DNA of 64,000 nucleotides from Planosporangium flavigriseum (lineage in GTDB: Bacteria > Actinomycetota > Actinomycetes > Mycobacteriales > Micromonosporaceae), in NCBI RefSeq assembly GCF_011947225.1, contig NZ_JAATVW010000001.1, positions 62,001-126,000 of the forward strand, written 5' to 3'. The number at the start of each line of letters is the position of its first letter. The first letter of the stretch is position 1. Of the stretch, positions 42,651 to 51,825 are shown piece by piece. The position numbers and the translations under genes were made by a program. The notes beneath the pieces were generated by a model that was given only the letters and a program-made list of their open reading frames with translations, made no database searches and was not told the DNA's origin.

Positions 42651-44225
42651 TCAAACGTATCCACGGGCGGAGAGCGCCGCGTAGAGGCTCAAGACAGTCT
42701 CCGGGCGCCGCAGCGGCGCCCCGATGCGCTCTTCTACTTTGGATAGCCGATAGCGCAGCGAATTGGGGTGCAGGTGCAGGCTGTTCGCCGCGCGAAGAAT
42801 GTCCTGCTCCGCGGCCAGGTACGCGATAACCGCCTCCAGCAGTAACTGCTGATCCGTCAGCGGCGCCAGCACCCGCTCGCACATCTCCTCGAAATCACCG
42901 CCTGACGCGGTGCCGATGAGCCAGTGCGCCAGTGGCAGGGACGTGAACCGCGCGACAAGACTCTTGGCGCGGTCAGATCGATGGCGTACCAGCGCGAAAC
43001 GTGCGTCCGCAACGGATCGGCGAAAGGCGCGGACTCCATTCACCGGGCGCCCGATCCCGACCAACCGGCCGAGCGACGTGGCGAAGTCGTACACCTGATC
43101 CTCATTGCCCTGCATGAGAACGATCCACTCTGTTCTGTTCTTGAGAACGAGATAGGGTGCTTTTGTCTCGTTGAACGCGCGAACCACGTACCGCCACGGC
43201 TCCGGAGCGACGTCCCGATCACCCGGAATCACCAGCGCGAAAGCCGGCTCGCTGAAGCTGATCCCCAGGTCCCGGGCCCGTATCTCCAGGTCGTCCTGGC
43301 CCCGGGGAGCCTCCAGCGAGTCCTCACCGGTCGCGGACTCCTGCAGCGCCTGGGCCAGCAGTTGCGCGCCCAGGATCTCGCGGCGCTGCGGACCGGACTC
43401 CCGGCTCATCGTGACCAGACCCAACAGCCGCGCCGCGGACTGTGCGACGACCATGGTCGTAGGCTTCGCATCCCCGGCACGCGGCAGCGACACCGCCAGC
43501 CATCCGGTCGTACGTTCCCCGGAACGAATGGGCAGCACGAGCAGCCGCCCGGTGCTCGTCGACACCTCGCTCGGCGCGGTTGACGGGACGCGCCTCAGCA
43601 GCTTACTCAGGTCCTTGGGCTCGACGAACCCCTCGGCGAAGAGCGGCGTCCCGTCGACGTCCAGGATCGCGACTCCGAGACGGAGCAGAGAACTCAACCG
43701 GGTCAGGATCAAACTCTCCGGCGCCTGCTGCCCCACCCCCAGGTCCGCACTCCCGGCCACGTCGAGCAGGTAGTCCTGGGTCGCCATCACCCGCCGGACG
43801 ACTTCGGGATCCTCCGCGAGCACGACCCGTTGCACGAACGTGACCACCGAGCGCAAAGGGATCTCGAACGGGATCGAGAAGATCGGGAAACCCAGCCGCT
43901 CGCCCTCCTCGACCATGGCGGGCGGCACGTTCTTGGTGGCTACCCCGGTGCTGTACCCGAGCGCGGCCATTCCGCCCTCGCTCAGATCACGCACCAGCGC
44001 CCGCTGCGCGTCCGCGCGACCTCGCAGCCGGATCCCTGTCGTCAGCATGATCCAGTCACGGGGCACCCATGACGACGGATTCTCGGTCTCCATGGCGTGC
44101 GCGCCGGCGACCGGGCGGAGAAGACCCTGTTCCGCCCCTGTCAGGAGCTGCGTCTTGAACTCCGGGTGGGCCAGGAGATCTCCGAGCAGGAAAGCGCCCT
44201 CTGTAGCATTTGACCGCTTCGTCAC
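42651..44225 (-). CDS. PucR-family transcriptional regulator
   Basis: 524 aa from GTG 44225 (GGGAG upstream); the frame is open further up but without a ribosome site. It has the N-terminal PucR ligand domain (WIMLTTGIRL, GMAALGYSTGVATKNVPPAMVEEGERLGFPIFSIP), a middle GGDEF-like region, and a C-terminal helix-turn-helix (LRAANSLHLHPNSLRYRLSKVEERIGAPL). PucR proteins activate purine, amino-acid or amine catabolism in response to the substrate. It heads the island in the same direction, 118 bp before the aminotransferase. Confidence 0.92.
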   Translation of the reverse strand: MTKRSNATEGAFLLGDLLAHPEFKTQLLTGAEQGLLRPVAGAHAMETENPSSWVPRDWIMLTTGIRLRGRADAQRALVRDLSEGGMAALGYSTGVATKNVPPAMVEEGERLGFPIFSIPFEIPLRSVVTFVQRVVLAEDPEVVRRVMATQDYLLDVAGSADLGVGQQAPESLILTRLSSLLRLGVAILDVDGTPLFAEGFVEPKDLSKLLRRVPSTAPSEVSTSTGRLLVLPIRSGERTTGWLAVSLPRAGDAKPTTMVVAQSAARLLGLVTMSRESGPQRREILGAQLLAQALQESATGEDSLEAPRGQDDLEIRARDLGISFSEPAFALVIPGDRDVAPEPWRYVVRAFNETKAPYLVLKNRTEWIVLMQGNEDQVYDFATSLGRLVGIGRPVNGVRAFRRSVADARFALVRHRSDRAKSLVARFTSLPLAHWLIGTASGGDFEEMCERVLAPLTDQQLLLEAVIAYLAAEQDILRAANSLHLHPNSLRYRLSKVEERIGAPLRRPETVLSLYAALSARGYV

Positions 44226-44495
44226 GACCGCTCCCGGGTGGACATGGGGACCATATGGAGATGCCGTCCATGGCGAGTTCCAGCCGAGGGTCGACTGCGA
44301 CACCCGGACCGCCAAGGCAAGCGCGCACCCAGGTCACCGCATACGCAGGCCAGGCCGCCGCCGCACCCGACCACCGGTGGCGGAACTTTAAAGATCAACG
44401 ATTACTGCGCGCAAGACCCGGGCGACGTCGGGCCGCTAGCCTTCTCACCGTTAGAGCCGCGCCGAGTTCACGCTCGGTGACGTAGAAATGAACCG

Positions 44496-45641
44496 TCACA
44501 CCGGCGTCGCGGTTGGGGCTGATCGACGGCCGGTTTCGCTGATCTCGCGTTCCAGGTCCGCGGCGCGGAGCGTGCGGCGCGTGGCGGCCGTGATCGCGGC
44601 GGCCAGCGCGGCGAGTACCGCGAAGACGGAGATCGCCGACACCGGCCCTGGCAACCTCACCAGCCCGTACACCGCGGCGGACGCCACCGCCGCCGCCGGA
44701 ATCGTCGCCACCCAGGCCACCGCCATCGCGCCGAACGTGTTCCAGCGCACCGCGCCCTTCGCCACGCCGACGCCGGTGACCGCGCCGGCGACCGTGTGGG
44801 TGGTGGACACGGGCGCGCCGAGCGCGGTGGAGGTGAACAGCGCCGTCGCGGCCGAGGCCTCCGCGGCGAAGCCGTCCGCCGGGCGCAACCGGGTGATGCG
44901 GGTGCCGAGCGTACGCACGATGCGCCACCCGCCCGAGAGGGTGCCGGCGGCGATCGCGGCATGTGCCGCCAGTACCACCCAGAGCGGGATCCGCAGCTTG
45001 TCCCCGGACTGGTGCAGGTATCCGTTGGCGATGAGCAGGGCGACGATGACGCCCATCGTCTTCTGCGCGTCATTGGTGCCGTGCCCGAGCGAGACGGCGG
45101 CCGACGACAGCAGTTGCAGGCCCTTGATCGGTCGTCCGCTGCCGTCGGACCTGGTGACCCGCAGGATGCCTTGGACCATGAGCACCAGCAGGACGGCCAG
45201 GATCAGCCCGGCCAGTGGCGAGATAACCATGAACAGGGCTGCCTTGCGCACGCTGCCCCAGTGGATCGCGCTCAGCCCGCCGGCCGCGATGCCCGCCCCG
45301 ACCAGGCCGCCGATCAGCGCGTGCGACGACGAGGTCGGCAGCCCCATCCACCACGACAGGTAGTTCCACGTCACCGCGCCGAGCAGGGCCGAGAAGACCA
45401 CGGCCGTACCGGCGACGCCGAGCTTGACGGTCTGGCCGATCGTGTTGGCCACGGCCGTACCGAAGAACAGGAACGCGATGAAGTTGAACAGCGCCGCCCA
45501 CGCGACGGCCCAGCGCGGACGCAGGACGCCGGTGGCCACGACGGTCGAGATCGAGTTCGCGGAGTCGTGAAAGCCGTTCGTGTAGTCGAAAACCAGCGCG
45601 AGGACGACGACACCGATGGTCGCCGCGAGCATCAGCGACAT
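44496..45641 (-). CDS. pit: Pit-family inorganic phosphate transporter
   Basis: 381 aa, ten or more hydrophobic segments. Both PHO4 signature copies are seen: FDYTNGFHDSANSISTVVATGVL near the start and LGHGTNDAQKTMGVIVALL in the middle, as well as GLPTSSSHALIGGLVGAG and GAPVSTTHTVAGAVTGVG. It imports metal-phosphate with protons. No PhoU-like gene is adjacent. The 270-bp gap down to PucR shows no gene. Confidence 0.93.
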   Translation of the reverse strand: MSLMLAATIGVVVLALVFDYTNGFHDSANSISTVVATGVLRPRWAVAWAALFNFIAFLFFGTAVANTIGQTVKLGVAGTAVVFSALLGAVTWNYLSWWMGLPTSSSHALIGGLVGAGIAAGGLSAIHWGSVRKAALFMVISPLAGLILAVLLVLMVQGILRVTRSDGSGRPIKGLQLLSSAAVSLGHGTNDAQKTMGVIVALLIANGYLHQSGDKLRIPLWVVLAAHAAIAAGTLSGGWRIVRTLGTRITRLRPADGFAAEASAATALFTSTALGAPVSTTHTVAGAVTGVGVAKGAVRWNTFGAMAVAWVATIPAAAVASAAVYGLVRLPGPVSAISVFAVLAALAAAITAATRRTLRAADLEREISETGRRSAPTATPV

Positions 45642-45675
45642 CCCTGGCGCCTTCCCTGCGCAGATGACCGGATGG

Positions 45676-45822
45676 CTAACAGCCGAGGAACATCCCCCAC
45701 CCGTTCCGGTATCCCAGCAGACGCAGCCGGCTCGCCTGCTCGGAGGTTTCGACGCCTTCGGCGACGACGTCCAGGCGCAGAGCCTTCGCCACGTGGATCA
45801 CGGCGGTGGCGATGGTGGGCCG
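45676..45822 (-). pseudogene. EAL-domain remnant
   Basis: Directly after the stop of the hydroquinone-reductase-like gene, in the same frame, the minus strand encodes TAVIHVAKALRLDVVAEGVE, then TSEQASRLRLLGYRNGWGMF and a TAG at 45678. This is the C-terminal signature of EAL cyclic-di-GMP phosphodiesterases (VVAEGVET). No start codon or upstream EAL domain exists, so it is a relic about 48 codons long. Confidence 0.8.
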
Positions 45823-46863
45823 TCAGCGTCGGGATGCCCAGCCGGCAGGTGTGTGCTCTGCCGAAACCGTTTCGTCTGGTTTCGGTGGCTGCGGCGGGGT
45901 TCCGGCGCCGAAGGGGCGTCCGCCGAGCGCTTCCCGGCGATGTGGGCTCAGCCATCCCGCCAGGTCGGGGCCGACCGGCACGATGCCACTCGGGTTGATG
46001 TCCCGGTGCATCTCGTAGTAGTGGCGCTTGATGTGGTCGAAGTCGATGGTGTCACCGAAGCCGGGCGTCTGAAACAGATCGCGGGCGTACGCCCACAGCA
46101 CGGGCATCTCGGTGAGCTTGCTCCGGTTGCATCTGAAGTGGTTGTGGTAGACGGCGTCGAAGCGCACGAGGGTGGTGAACAGCCTGACGTCGGCCTCGGT
46201 GATGGTGTCGCCGACGAGATAACGCTGCCGCTCGAGGCGGGTGGCGAGCCAGTCGAGCCGGTCGAACAGGCGACGGTAGGCCGCCTCGTACGCCTCCTGG
46301 GTGCCGGCGAAGCCGCACCGGTACACGCCGTTGTTGACGTCGGCGAACACGACGCGGTTGACGTCGTCGATCTCGTCGCGCAGGCGTTCGGGGTACAGGT
46401 CGGGCGCGCCTGGTCGGTGGTGGGCCCGCCACTCGGTGGACAGGTCGAGGGTGATCTGCGCGTAGTCGTTCGTGACGACCTGGCCGGAGGGAACGTCGAC
46501 GAGCGCCGGGACGGTGATGCCCCGCTCGTAGCCGGGGAAGCGAGCGAAGTAGGCGTCCTGGATCCGCTCGATGCCCAGCACCGGGTCGCGCCCGCCGGGG
46601 TCGAGGTCGAACGTCCAACTCCGCTTGTCGTGGGTCGGCCCGCACACGCCCATGGACAGCGCGTCCTCCAGACCCAGGAGGCGGCGAACGATGATCGCTC
46701 GGTTCGCCCACGGGCAGGCCCGGCTGACCACCAGGCGATACCGCCCGGCCTCCACCGGGTACCCGTCGCGCCCGTCGGCGGTGATACGGGTGGTGATGTA
46801 GTTCGAATCCCGCTTGAACTCGCCGGCCGGTCTCGCGTCGCCGCCGGTTGCCGTCTCGACCAT
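45823..46863 (-). CDS. Glutathionyl-hydroquinone reductase-like GST (YqjG/ECM4 family)
   Basis: 346 aa from ATG 46863. Catalytic Cys in SRACPWANRAIIVRRLLGLE, the domain-linking TVPALVDVPSGQVVTNDYAQI, and the C-terminal helical domain YLVGDTITEADVRLFTTLVRFDAVYHNHFRCN define the Xi-class GSTs. They reduce S-conjugated hydroquinones. Actinomycetes use mycothiol, so the physiological thiol here is uncertain. A Pro-rich tail of about 30 residues is not typical of the family and abuts an EAL fragment. Confidence 0.9.
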   Translation of the reverse strand: MVETATGGDARPAGEFKRDSNYITTRITADGRDGYPVEAGRYRLVVSRACPWANRAIIVRRLLGLEDALSMGVCGPTHDKRSWTFDLDPGGRDPVLGIERIQDAYFARFPGYERGITVPALVDVPSGQVVTNDYAQITLDLSTEWRAHHRPGAPDLYPERLRDEIDDVNRVVFADVNNGVYRCGFAGTQEAYEAAYRRLFDRLDWLATRLERQRYLVGDTITEADVRLFTTLVRFDAVYHNHFRCNRSKLTEMPVLWAYARDLFQTPGFGDTIDFDHIKRHYYEMHRDINPSGIVPVGPDLAGWLSPHRREALGGRPFGAGTPPQPPKPDETVSAEHTPAGWASRR

Positions 46864-46945
46864 GGTGCTAGTTTTCCCGGTTCTGTCGGCGGGTATGCAG
46901 GGCACCCCCCGACCGGCGGGGTGCCGGCCACCCCTGGCCAGGGGT

Positions 46946-47200
46946 CTACCCGCCACCGATATTGCCGAGCATCAATGCCGCGGCCACAGCCAGGAGGAAT
47001 CCCAAGACGATCAGGTCCAACGTCCGGGCCCATGCGGTCTTTCCCGCCGCCGCAGCCGTACTCTTCGCCCCGGCCAGATCCCGCCACGCCCGCCGGCACA
47101 CCGCATACAACCAGCCCCCTCCGAACCCGATAACGAGCCCGGCGTAAAGGCCACCGACGGTGACATGCAGCGAGGAGTCCATCGCTATGGGTGCATCCAT
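46946..47200 (-). CDS. Small two-helix membrane protein
   Basis: 84 aa with hydrophobic segments at VGGLYAGLVIGFGGGWLYAV and LIVLGFLLAVAAALMLGNIG, joined by a basic loop. ATG 47200 or ATG 47182 may be the start. I recognise no family. It is 82 bp upstream of the hydroquinone-reductase gene on the same strand and may be transcribed with it. Confidence 0.5.
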   Translation of the reverse strand: MDAPIAMDSSLHVTVGGLYAGLVIGFGGGWLYAVCRRAWRDLAGAKSTAAAAGKTAWARTLDLIVLGFLLAVAAALMLGNIGGG

Positions 47201-47589
47201 CGACGCACACTGTAGGGCGCGAGGCTCGCAGTGTCACCGGCCACTGCACGAAGTTGCCATTCGGCGAACCACCGCGCCGCGGACATCTCCACCTGGAGAC
47301 GGTCGCGCCACCAGCGTCGCATGCCCCGTGACCTGGTCGGCGGCACGGGCCTCGGTAGTCAGAGACCCCATAGGGAGGTCTCCACACGGAGATGTCGCGG
47401 CAACATGATCTGCGCGACGATGACGGCTTAAGCCCTCGCCACGACGCCCGGCCGACGATCCACACCCCGAATCCTCGGCCAGCACCGCCCACCGTGCCCG
47501 CTGACCTACCCCACCTCGGCTTGGTATCGCCGCGCTCCGGACTCCCCGGTCCGACGTCGCTCACCTCGCTCCGAAAGAGACCGCCCGCC
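47201..47589. promoter_or_regulatory. Divergent intergenic region with two related palindromes
   Basis: No gene is visible in these 389 bp. A 14-bp palindrome TCTCCACCTGGAGA lies at 47286-47299, and a related one, GTCTCCACACGGAGATGTC, lies at 47378-47396 in inverse orientation. A further GAGACC/GGTCTC pair flanks 47362-47380. The repeats resemble binding sites for a dimeric regulator controlling one or both divergent units. Confidence 0.4.
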
Positions 47590-48063
47590 ATGTACGACAT
47601 CCCTCGCCCGACCGGCCAGGCATCAAGAACGCACGGGGCCGACAGCCCCGCCGCTGGAACTGCGCCGGTGCATCGACCGACCGGGGTAGCGCCGGTGCCT
47701 CCGCTCGCGTCCCGTCCTGGACAGCAACCGCCAGCGGCGCCCGACGGGCGACACCGCTACGGCGCGAGCGCCGAGCTTGGCTATCAGCGATCACCTGACA
47801 CGTGGGGGCTGCGGGAGCCGGTCCGCGATGCCGGTTCTGGGCACCGGCACACCAATACCGCAATCCAGCGCCACAACGGCCGTAGCGGGTGGCACTTGCT
47901 GCTGCTCGTACCGATCGTCATGTCGCTGCTCGTCCCTTTCTACAACCGCATGGAGCCGGAGTTCGGCGGTATGCCGTTCTTCTACTGGTTTCCCCTGTCA
48001 CTGAACCTGCTCGCCACGGCATGCATGTTGACCGTGCACCTCGCGACGAAGCGAGGGCGGTGA
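47590..48063 (+). CDS. DUF3311 protein with disordered N-terminus
   Basis: 157 aa. The last 60 residues hold the small two-helix DUF3311 domain (LLLLVPIVMSLLVPFYNRMEP, GMPFFYWFPLSLNLLATACML). Such proteins regularly precede sodium:solute symporters and are probably accessory subunits. About 95 residues before it are Pro/Arg-rich and look disordered, so the true start may be further downstream. Third-position GC in the extension is similar to coding DNA. The symporter follows 3 bp after the stop. Confidence 0.75.
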   Translation: MYDIPRPTGQASRTHGADSPAAGTAPVHRPTGVAPVPPLASRPGQQPPAAPDGRHRYGASAELGYQRSPDTWGLREPVRDAGSGHRHTNTAIQRHNGRSGWHLLLLVPIVMSLLVPFYNRMEPEFGGMPFFYWFPLSLNLLATACMLTVHLATKRGR

Positions 48064-48066
48064 CCA

Positions 48067-49770
48067 ATGCCCCGGCTTCAAGACCACTACACGCAGTTGG
48101 TCATCTTCATGATCCTTTTCGCGACGGTGACCGTGCTCGGGTTCGCCAGCTCCCGGTGGCGCCGGCCGCAGTCGATGGATTCGCTGGACGAGTGGGGGTT
48201 GGGCGGGCGCAGCTTCGGCTCCTGGAACACCTGGTTCCTGCTCGGCGGCGACCTCTACACCGCGTACACCTTCGTGGCGCTGCCGGCTCTGATGTACGGC
48301 GCCGGCGCGGTGGGCTTCTTCGCCGTGCCGTACACGGTCATGGCCTATCCGCTGCTCTTCCTACCGCTGTTGCGGTTATGGTCGGTGTCGCACGTACACG
48401 GGTTCGTCACCACCGCCGACTTCGTGCGTGCCCGGTTCGGCTCGCCCACCCTTGCCCTGCTCGTGGCGCTGACCGGGATCGCCGCCACCATTCCGTACGT
48501 CGCACTGAACATGGTCGGCATCGAGGCGGTGTTCAAGACCATGGGCGTGACCGGGCCGTGGCCGGTCACCCTCGCCTTCGTGGTACTGGCCCTCTACACC
48601 TACCACGCCGGGCTGCGCGCGCCCGCACTGATCGCGCTCGTCAAGGACGCCCTGGTCTGCTTCACGATCGTCGCGGCGGTCCTGGTGCTGCCGTTCACCC
48701 AGGGCGGCTGGGGAAACGTGTTCCAGCGCGCCGCCGCCAGGTTCGACGAGACGTCGTCCGCATTCGACGGGCTACTACTGAACTCCAACCAGCAGCTCAA
48801 CTTCATCACCCTGGCGATCGGCTCGGCTCTGGGCATATTCATGTACCCACACGCCACGACCGGGTTTCTGGCAGCCCGCAGCCGGACGACCATCAAACAC
48901 AACATGATCGCCCTCCCGGTGTTCTCGATCCTGCTCGGGCTGCTCTGCCTGCTCGGCTACATCGCCCTGACGGAGGGCATCCAGCCGGTCGGCGCCGACG
49001 CCGCGCACGGTAAGGTCGGCGACCTCAACACCGTGGTTCCGCGGTTGTTCGACCGGATCGGGCCGCCCTGGTTCACCGGAGTGGCGTTCGCGACGATCGG
49101 TATCGCGGCTCTGGTGCCGTCCGCCATCATGGCGATCGGTGCCGCGAACCTGTTCACCCGCAGCGTCTACCGGGAGTTCATCCACCCCAGGGCGAGCGCC
49201 GCGGAGGAAGCGCGAGTGAGCAAGCTGGTCTCGCTGCTGGTGAAGTTCGGGGCGGTGTCGCTCATCCTCTTTCTCGACCCCCAGTTCTCCATCGACGTGC
49301 AGCTCATCGGAGGGGTCGTCATCATGCAGGTGGTACCTGCGGTCTTCCTCGGCCTCTACACCCGGTGGCTGCACCGTTGGGGACTGGTGGCCGGCCTGGT
49401 CGCCGGCCTGGTCGCCGGCATCGTCATGATCTACCAGATTCCCCAGCGGGGCGGCCCGAACGGCGCCACCATCGTCCGGCCCCACTGGGGCGGCTCCTCC
49501 TATCCACTGTGGCACTTCGGCTTTGACACGAAAGTGACGGTCTATGCCGGCTTCGCGGCTTTGCTGATTAATCTCGCCGTCGCCGTCGCCGCCACTGTCG
49601 TACTCCGGATCGCTGGCGTCCCGGCGGGACATGACCGCACGCGTCCGGAGGACTACACCGCCGACGCGGCCGATCCGCGAGCCGACGAACTCCCCGCACC
49701 CCTCGGTGGCGAGGGAGCCGTTGCTGCCCGGTTCGGAGGCGAGGGGGCCGGCGCTGCGCGGTTTGGATAA
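48067..49770 (+). CDS. Sodium:solute symporter (monocarboxylate/MctP-like)
   Basis: 567 aa, about 13 helices. SSS-family features are WGLGGRSFGSWNTWFLLGGD, TAYTFVALPALMYG, FGSPTLALLVALTGI and FMYPHATTGFLAARS. Pairing with DUF3311 is typical of the MctP/short-chain-acid branch. A tandem DNA repeat gives LVAGLVAGLVAG in one helix, and the C-terminal tail ends in repeated GGEGAxAARFG units, suggesting slippage. A two-component system follows and may control it. Confidence 0.88.
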   Translation: MPRLQDHYTQLVIFMILFATVTVLGFASSRWRRPQSMDSLDEWGLGGRSFGSWNTWFLLGGDLYTAYTFVALPALMYGAGAVGFFAVPYTVMAYPLLFLPLLRLWSVSHVHGFVTTADFVRARFGSPTLALLVALTGIAATIPYVALNMVGIEAVFKTMGVTGPWPVTLAFVVLALYTYHAGLRAPALIALVKDALVCFTIVAAVLVLPFTQGGWGNVFQRAAARFDETSSAFDGLLLNSNQQLNFITLAIGSALGIFMYPHATTGFLAARSRTTIKHNMIALPVFSILLGLLCLLGYIALTEGIQPVGADAAHGKVGDLNTVVPRLFDRIGPPWFTGVAFATIGIAALVPSAIMAIGAANLFTRSVYREFIHPRASAAEEARVSKLVSLLVKFGAVSLILFLDPQFSIDVQLIGGVVIMQVVPAVFLGLYTRWLHRWGLVAGLVAGLVAGIVMIYQIPQRGGPNGATIVRPHWGGSSYPLWHFGFDTKVTVYAGFAALLINLAVAVAATVVLRIAGVPAGHDRTRPEDYTADAADPRADELPAPLGGEGAVAARFGGEGAGAARFG

Positions 49771-49926
49771 GCCCCCGCGGACGCCGCCGAAGATCTCCTC
49801 CATCCGGAGGTACCACGCAGCAGGCGGGCGGGTTAAGAATGACGCCTCAGGGTGCCCCACCAACCCGCCGCCGGCCAGTACCTGCCGGCTCCGGCAGTTG
49901 GATCTTCGATCGGAGGCCGTGGCCAG

Positions 49927-51072
49927 ATGTCCGATGCGGGTTGCCGCAGAAACGGTCGTCCCCGGCTCGACGTGCTTGCCGAGCTGAACGAGGAGTACAC
50001 CGAAATCCTGGCGCTGCTCGACCACCACACGGCGATGCGCCGCCTGTCGTCCGCCGTGCCGAAGTTGACGGGTGTTGAGGTCGCCTTCGTCGGCTCGCCC
50101 CGTGGCTCGCAACAGCTCGTACTCGGCGATTTCGTGAACGACTACACCGGCGTGGCCAACGGGCTCGTCGTGCCAGCCGGCGCAGGTCTGGGCGGCAAGG
50201 TCCTGATGGCTCGCCGCCCGCTGTGGGTCAGCGACTATCGGGAATCGCCCGAAATCGGCCTGGACTTCATGCCCCACGTAACCGCCGAGGGGGTGCACGC
50301 GATGATCGCCGCGCCGATCCTCCACGACGGCCGCCTACTCGGTGTGCTTTACGGCGCCGACCGATACAGGCACCGTTTCGACGACCGCACCATTCACGCC
50401 TTTGAGCAGGTAGCGGCGAGGATGGCCGCCGCTCAGGTCATCGCCGAGCGCTCCCGGCACGCCGCCGAGGTGGCCGCCCACGAGGAACGCCGCCGGATGG
50501 CCCTCGAACTGCACGACACCGTTGGCGCGATGCTGTTCACTCTGGGAGCCGGCATCCGGCGACTGCACGACGAGCCAAACCTCGACGACACGGTACGCGC
50601 CCGACTGGCCATGATCGACCAGCAGGCCAGCGAAGCCATCGCGGCTCTGCGCGGGTCTCTCCACGTGCTCAGTGCGCCACCCGAGCAGGTTGCCCTGGGC
50701 GTCGCACTGCGCGAACACTGCCGGGCGTTCTCCGAGCGTACCGGCGTCATCGCCCGGATGATCACCCTGACCGAGCTACCTGGCCTCGCCCCCGCCCGCC
50801 TCCGCGCGCTCGCCGACGCTGCGCGGGAGGCGCTGCTCAACGCGGAAAAGCACGCCCGGGCGCAATCCGTGGTGGTCAGCGCCTTCGCGACCCGCGACGG
50901 CGTCATGGTCACCGTCTCCGACGACGGCGAGGGCATCGCCGCCGACCAGACCTGCCATGACGGGCTTGGGCTGGCTGCGGTCACCGATCGGCTCGCGCGA
51001 GTCGGTGGCACGCTCGGCGTCACCGAAAACGACGACGGTGGGGTGACGGTGCAGGCCTGGGTACCCGCATGA
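49927..51072 (+). CDS. GAF-domain sensor histidine kinase (NarL type)
   Basis: 381 aa from ATG 49927 (GGAGG upstream); ATG 49852 is an alternative. There is no membrane segment. Residues about 30-180 form a GAF domain (GLVVPAGAGLGGKVLMARRPLWVSDY, IAAPILHDGRLLGVLYGADR). They are followed by HisKA_3 with the phospho-acceptor His in EERRRMALELHDTVGAML and a compact ATPase domain (REALLNAEKHARA, VSDDGEGI). It senses a soluble cue and phosphorylates the next gene's product, whose start overlaps its stop. Confidence 0.9.
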   Translation: MSDAGCRRNGRPRLDVLAELNEEYTEILALLDHHTAMRRLSSAVPKLTGVEVAFVGSPRGSQQLVLGDFVNDYTGVANGLVVPAGAGLGGKVLMARRPLWVSDYRESPEIGLDFMPHVTAEGVHAMIAAPILHDGRLLGVLYGADRYRHRFDDRTIHAFEQVAARMAAAQVIAERSRHAAEVAAHEERRRMALELHDTVGAMLFTLGAGIRRLHDEPNLDDTVRARLAMIDQQASEAIAALRGSLHVLSAPPEQVALGVALREHCRAFSERTGVIARMITLTELPGLAPARLRALADAAREALLNAEKHARAQSVVVSAFATRDGVMVTVSDDGEGIAADQTCHDGLGLAAVTDRLARVGGTLGVTENDDGGVTVQAWVPA

Positions 51073-51701
51073 GTACTCCAGCCCTACGCGTCCTGGTCGT
51101 CGACGACCATCCGGTGGTCCTCGACGGGGTGGCGCTGGCCCTCCAGCGCACCATGTTCGTCACGGTCGCCGGCTACGCCCGCAGCGCTTCAGAAGCGATC
51201 GAAGCAGCGCGCCAATCCCATCCTGACGTGGTCCTGCTCGACCTGCGGCTACCCGACATGCTGGCCCCCGAGACGATCCGAGCGCTGCTGGCCCAGGATC
51301 CCACGATCAAGATCATCATATTTACCGCGTACCCCGACCACGCCGCACTGGATGCCGCCCTCGCCGCCGGAGCACACGGCGCCGTCGTAAAGGACATCGA
51401 GCAGGCCGATCTGGTCGACGCGATCCGGCGGGTCGCCGCCGGCGAACGTGTGGTCTACGCCAACACCGGGCACGACGGAGGAGACATCCTCCACCGTAAG
51501 CTGCGCGAGCATGGGCTGACCCGCCGCGAGTACGAGATCCTCCGCCATGTGGCGATGGGCCAGACCAACCCCGAAATCGCTACAGCGCTCGGATTGACCC
51601 GCAACACGGTCAAGACGTACTTGCAACGGACCATGCAGAAGCTCGGCGCCCACAACCGGGTGGAAGCTCTGGCGCGCGCCAACCAGCTCGGCATTCTCTG
51701 A
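51069..51701 (+). CDS. NarL/LuxR-family response regulator
   Basis: 210 aa. The receiver has VVDDHPVV with the acidic pair, Asp58 (VVLLDLRLPD) and Lys in GAVVKDIE. The LuxR-type helix-turn-helix LTRREYEILRHVAMGQTNPEIATALGLTRNTVKTYLQRTMQKLGAHNRVEA fills the C-terminus. ATGA overlap with the kinase confirms the pair. The symporter upstream is the nearest possible target. Confidence 0.94.
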   Translation: MSTPALRVLVVDDHPVVLDGVALALQRTMFVTVAGYARSASEAIEAARQSHPDVVLLDLRLPDMLAPETIRALLAQDPTIKIIIFTAYPDHAALDAALAAGAHGAVVKDIEQADLVDAIRRVAAGERVVYANTGHDGGDILHRKLREHGLTRREYEILRHVAMGQTNPEIATALGLTRNTVKTYLQRTMQKLGAHNRVEALARANQLGIL

Positions 51702-51825
51702 CCGTGCCGGCGAGCGGCGACCTCCACAGGTCCGCCAATTGAGACGCGCCTAAGCTGCTAGAACAGGATTTCGCCAGGTATGGGAGTTGCTTGCCAGCAC
51801 TCACCATAGATAGAACGGAACGCCG

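Noticed and set aside
45676-46863. Read-through of TGA joining the GST-like protein to the EAL fragment
   Set aside because: There is no selenocysteine or recoding signal visible, and the EAL part lacks its catalytic residues.
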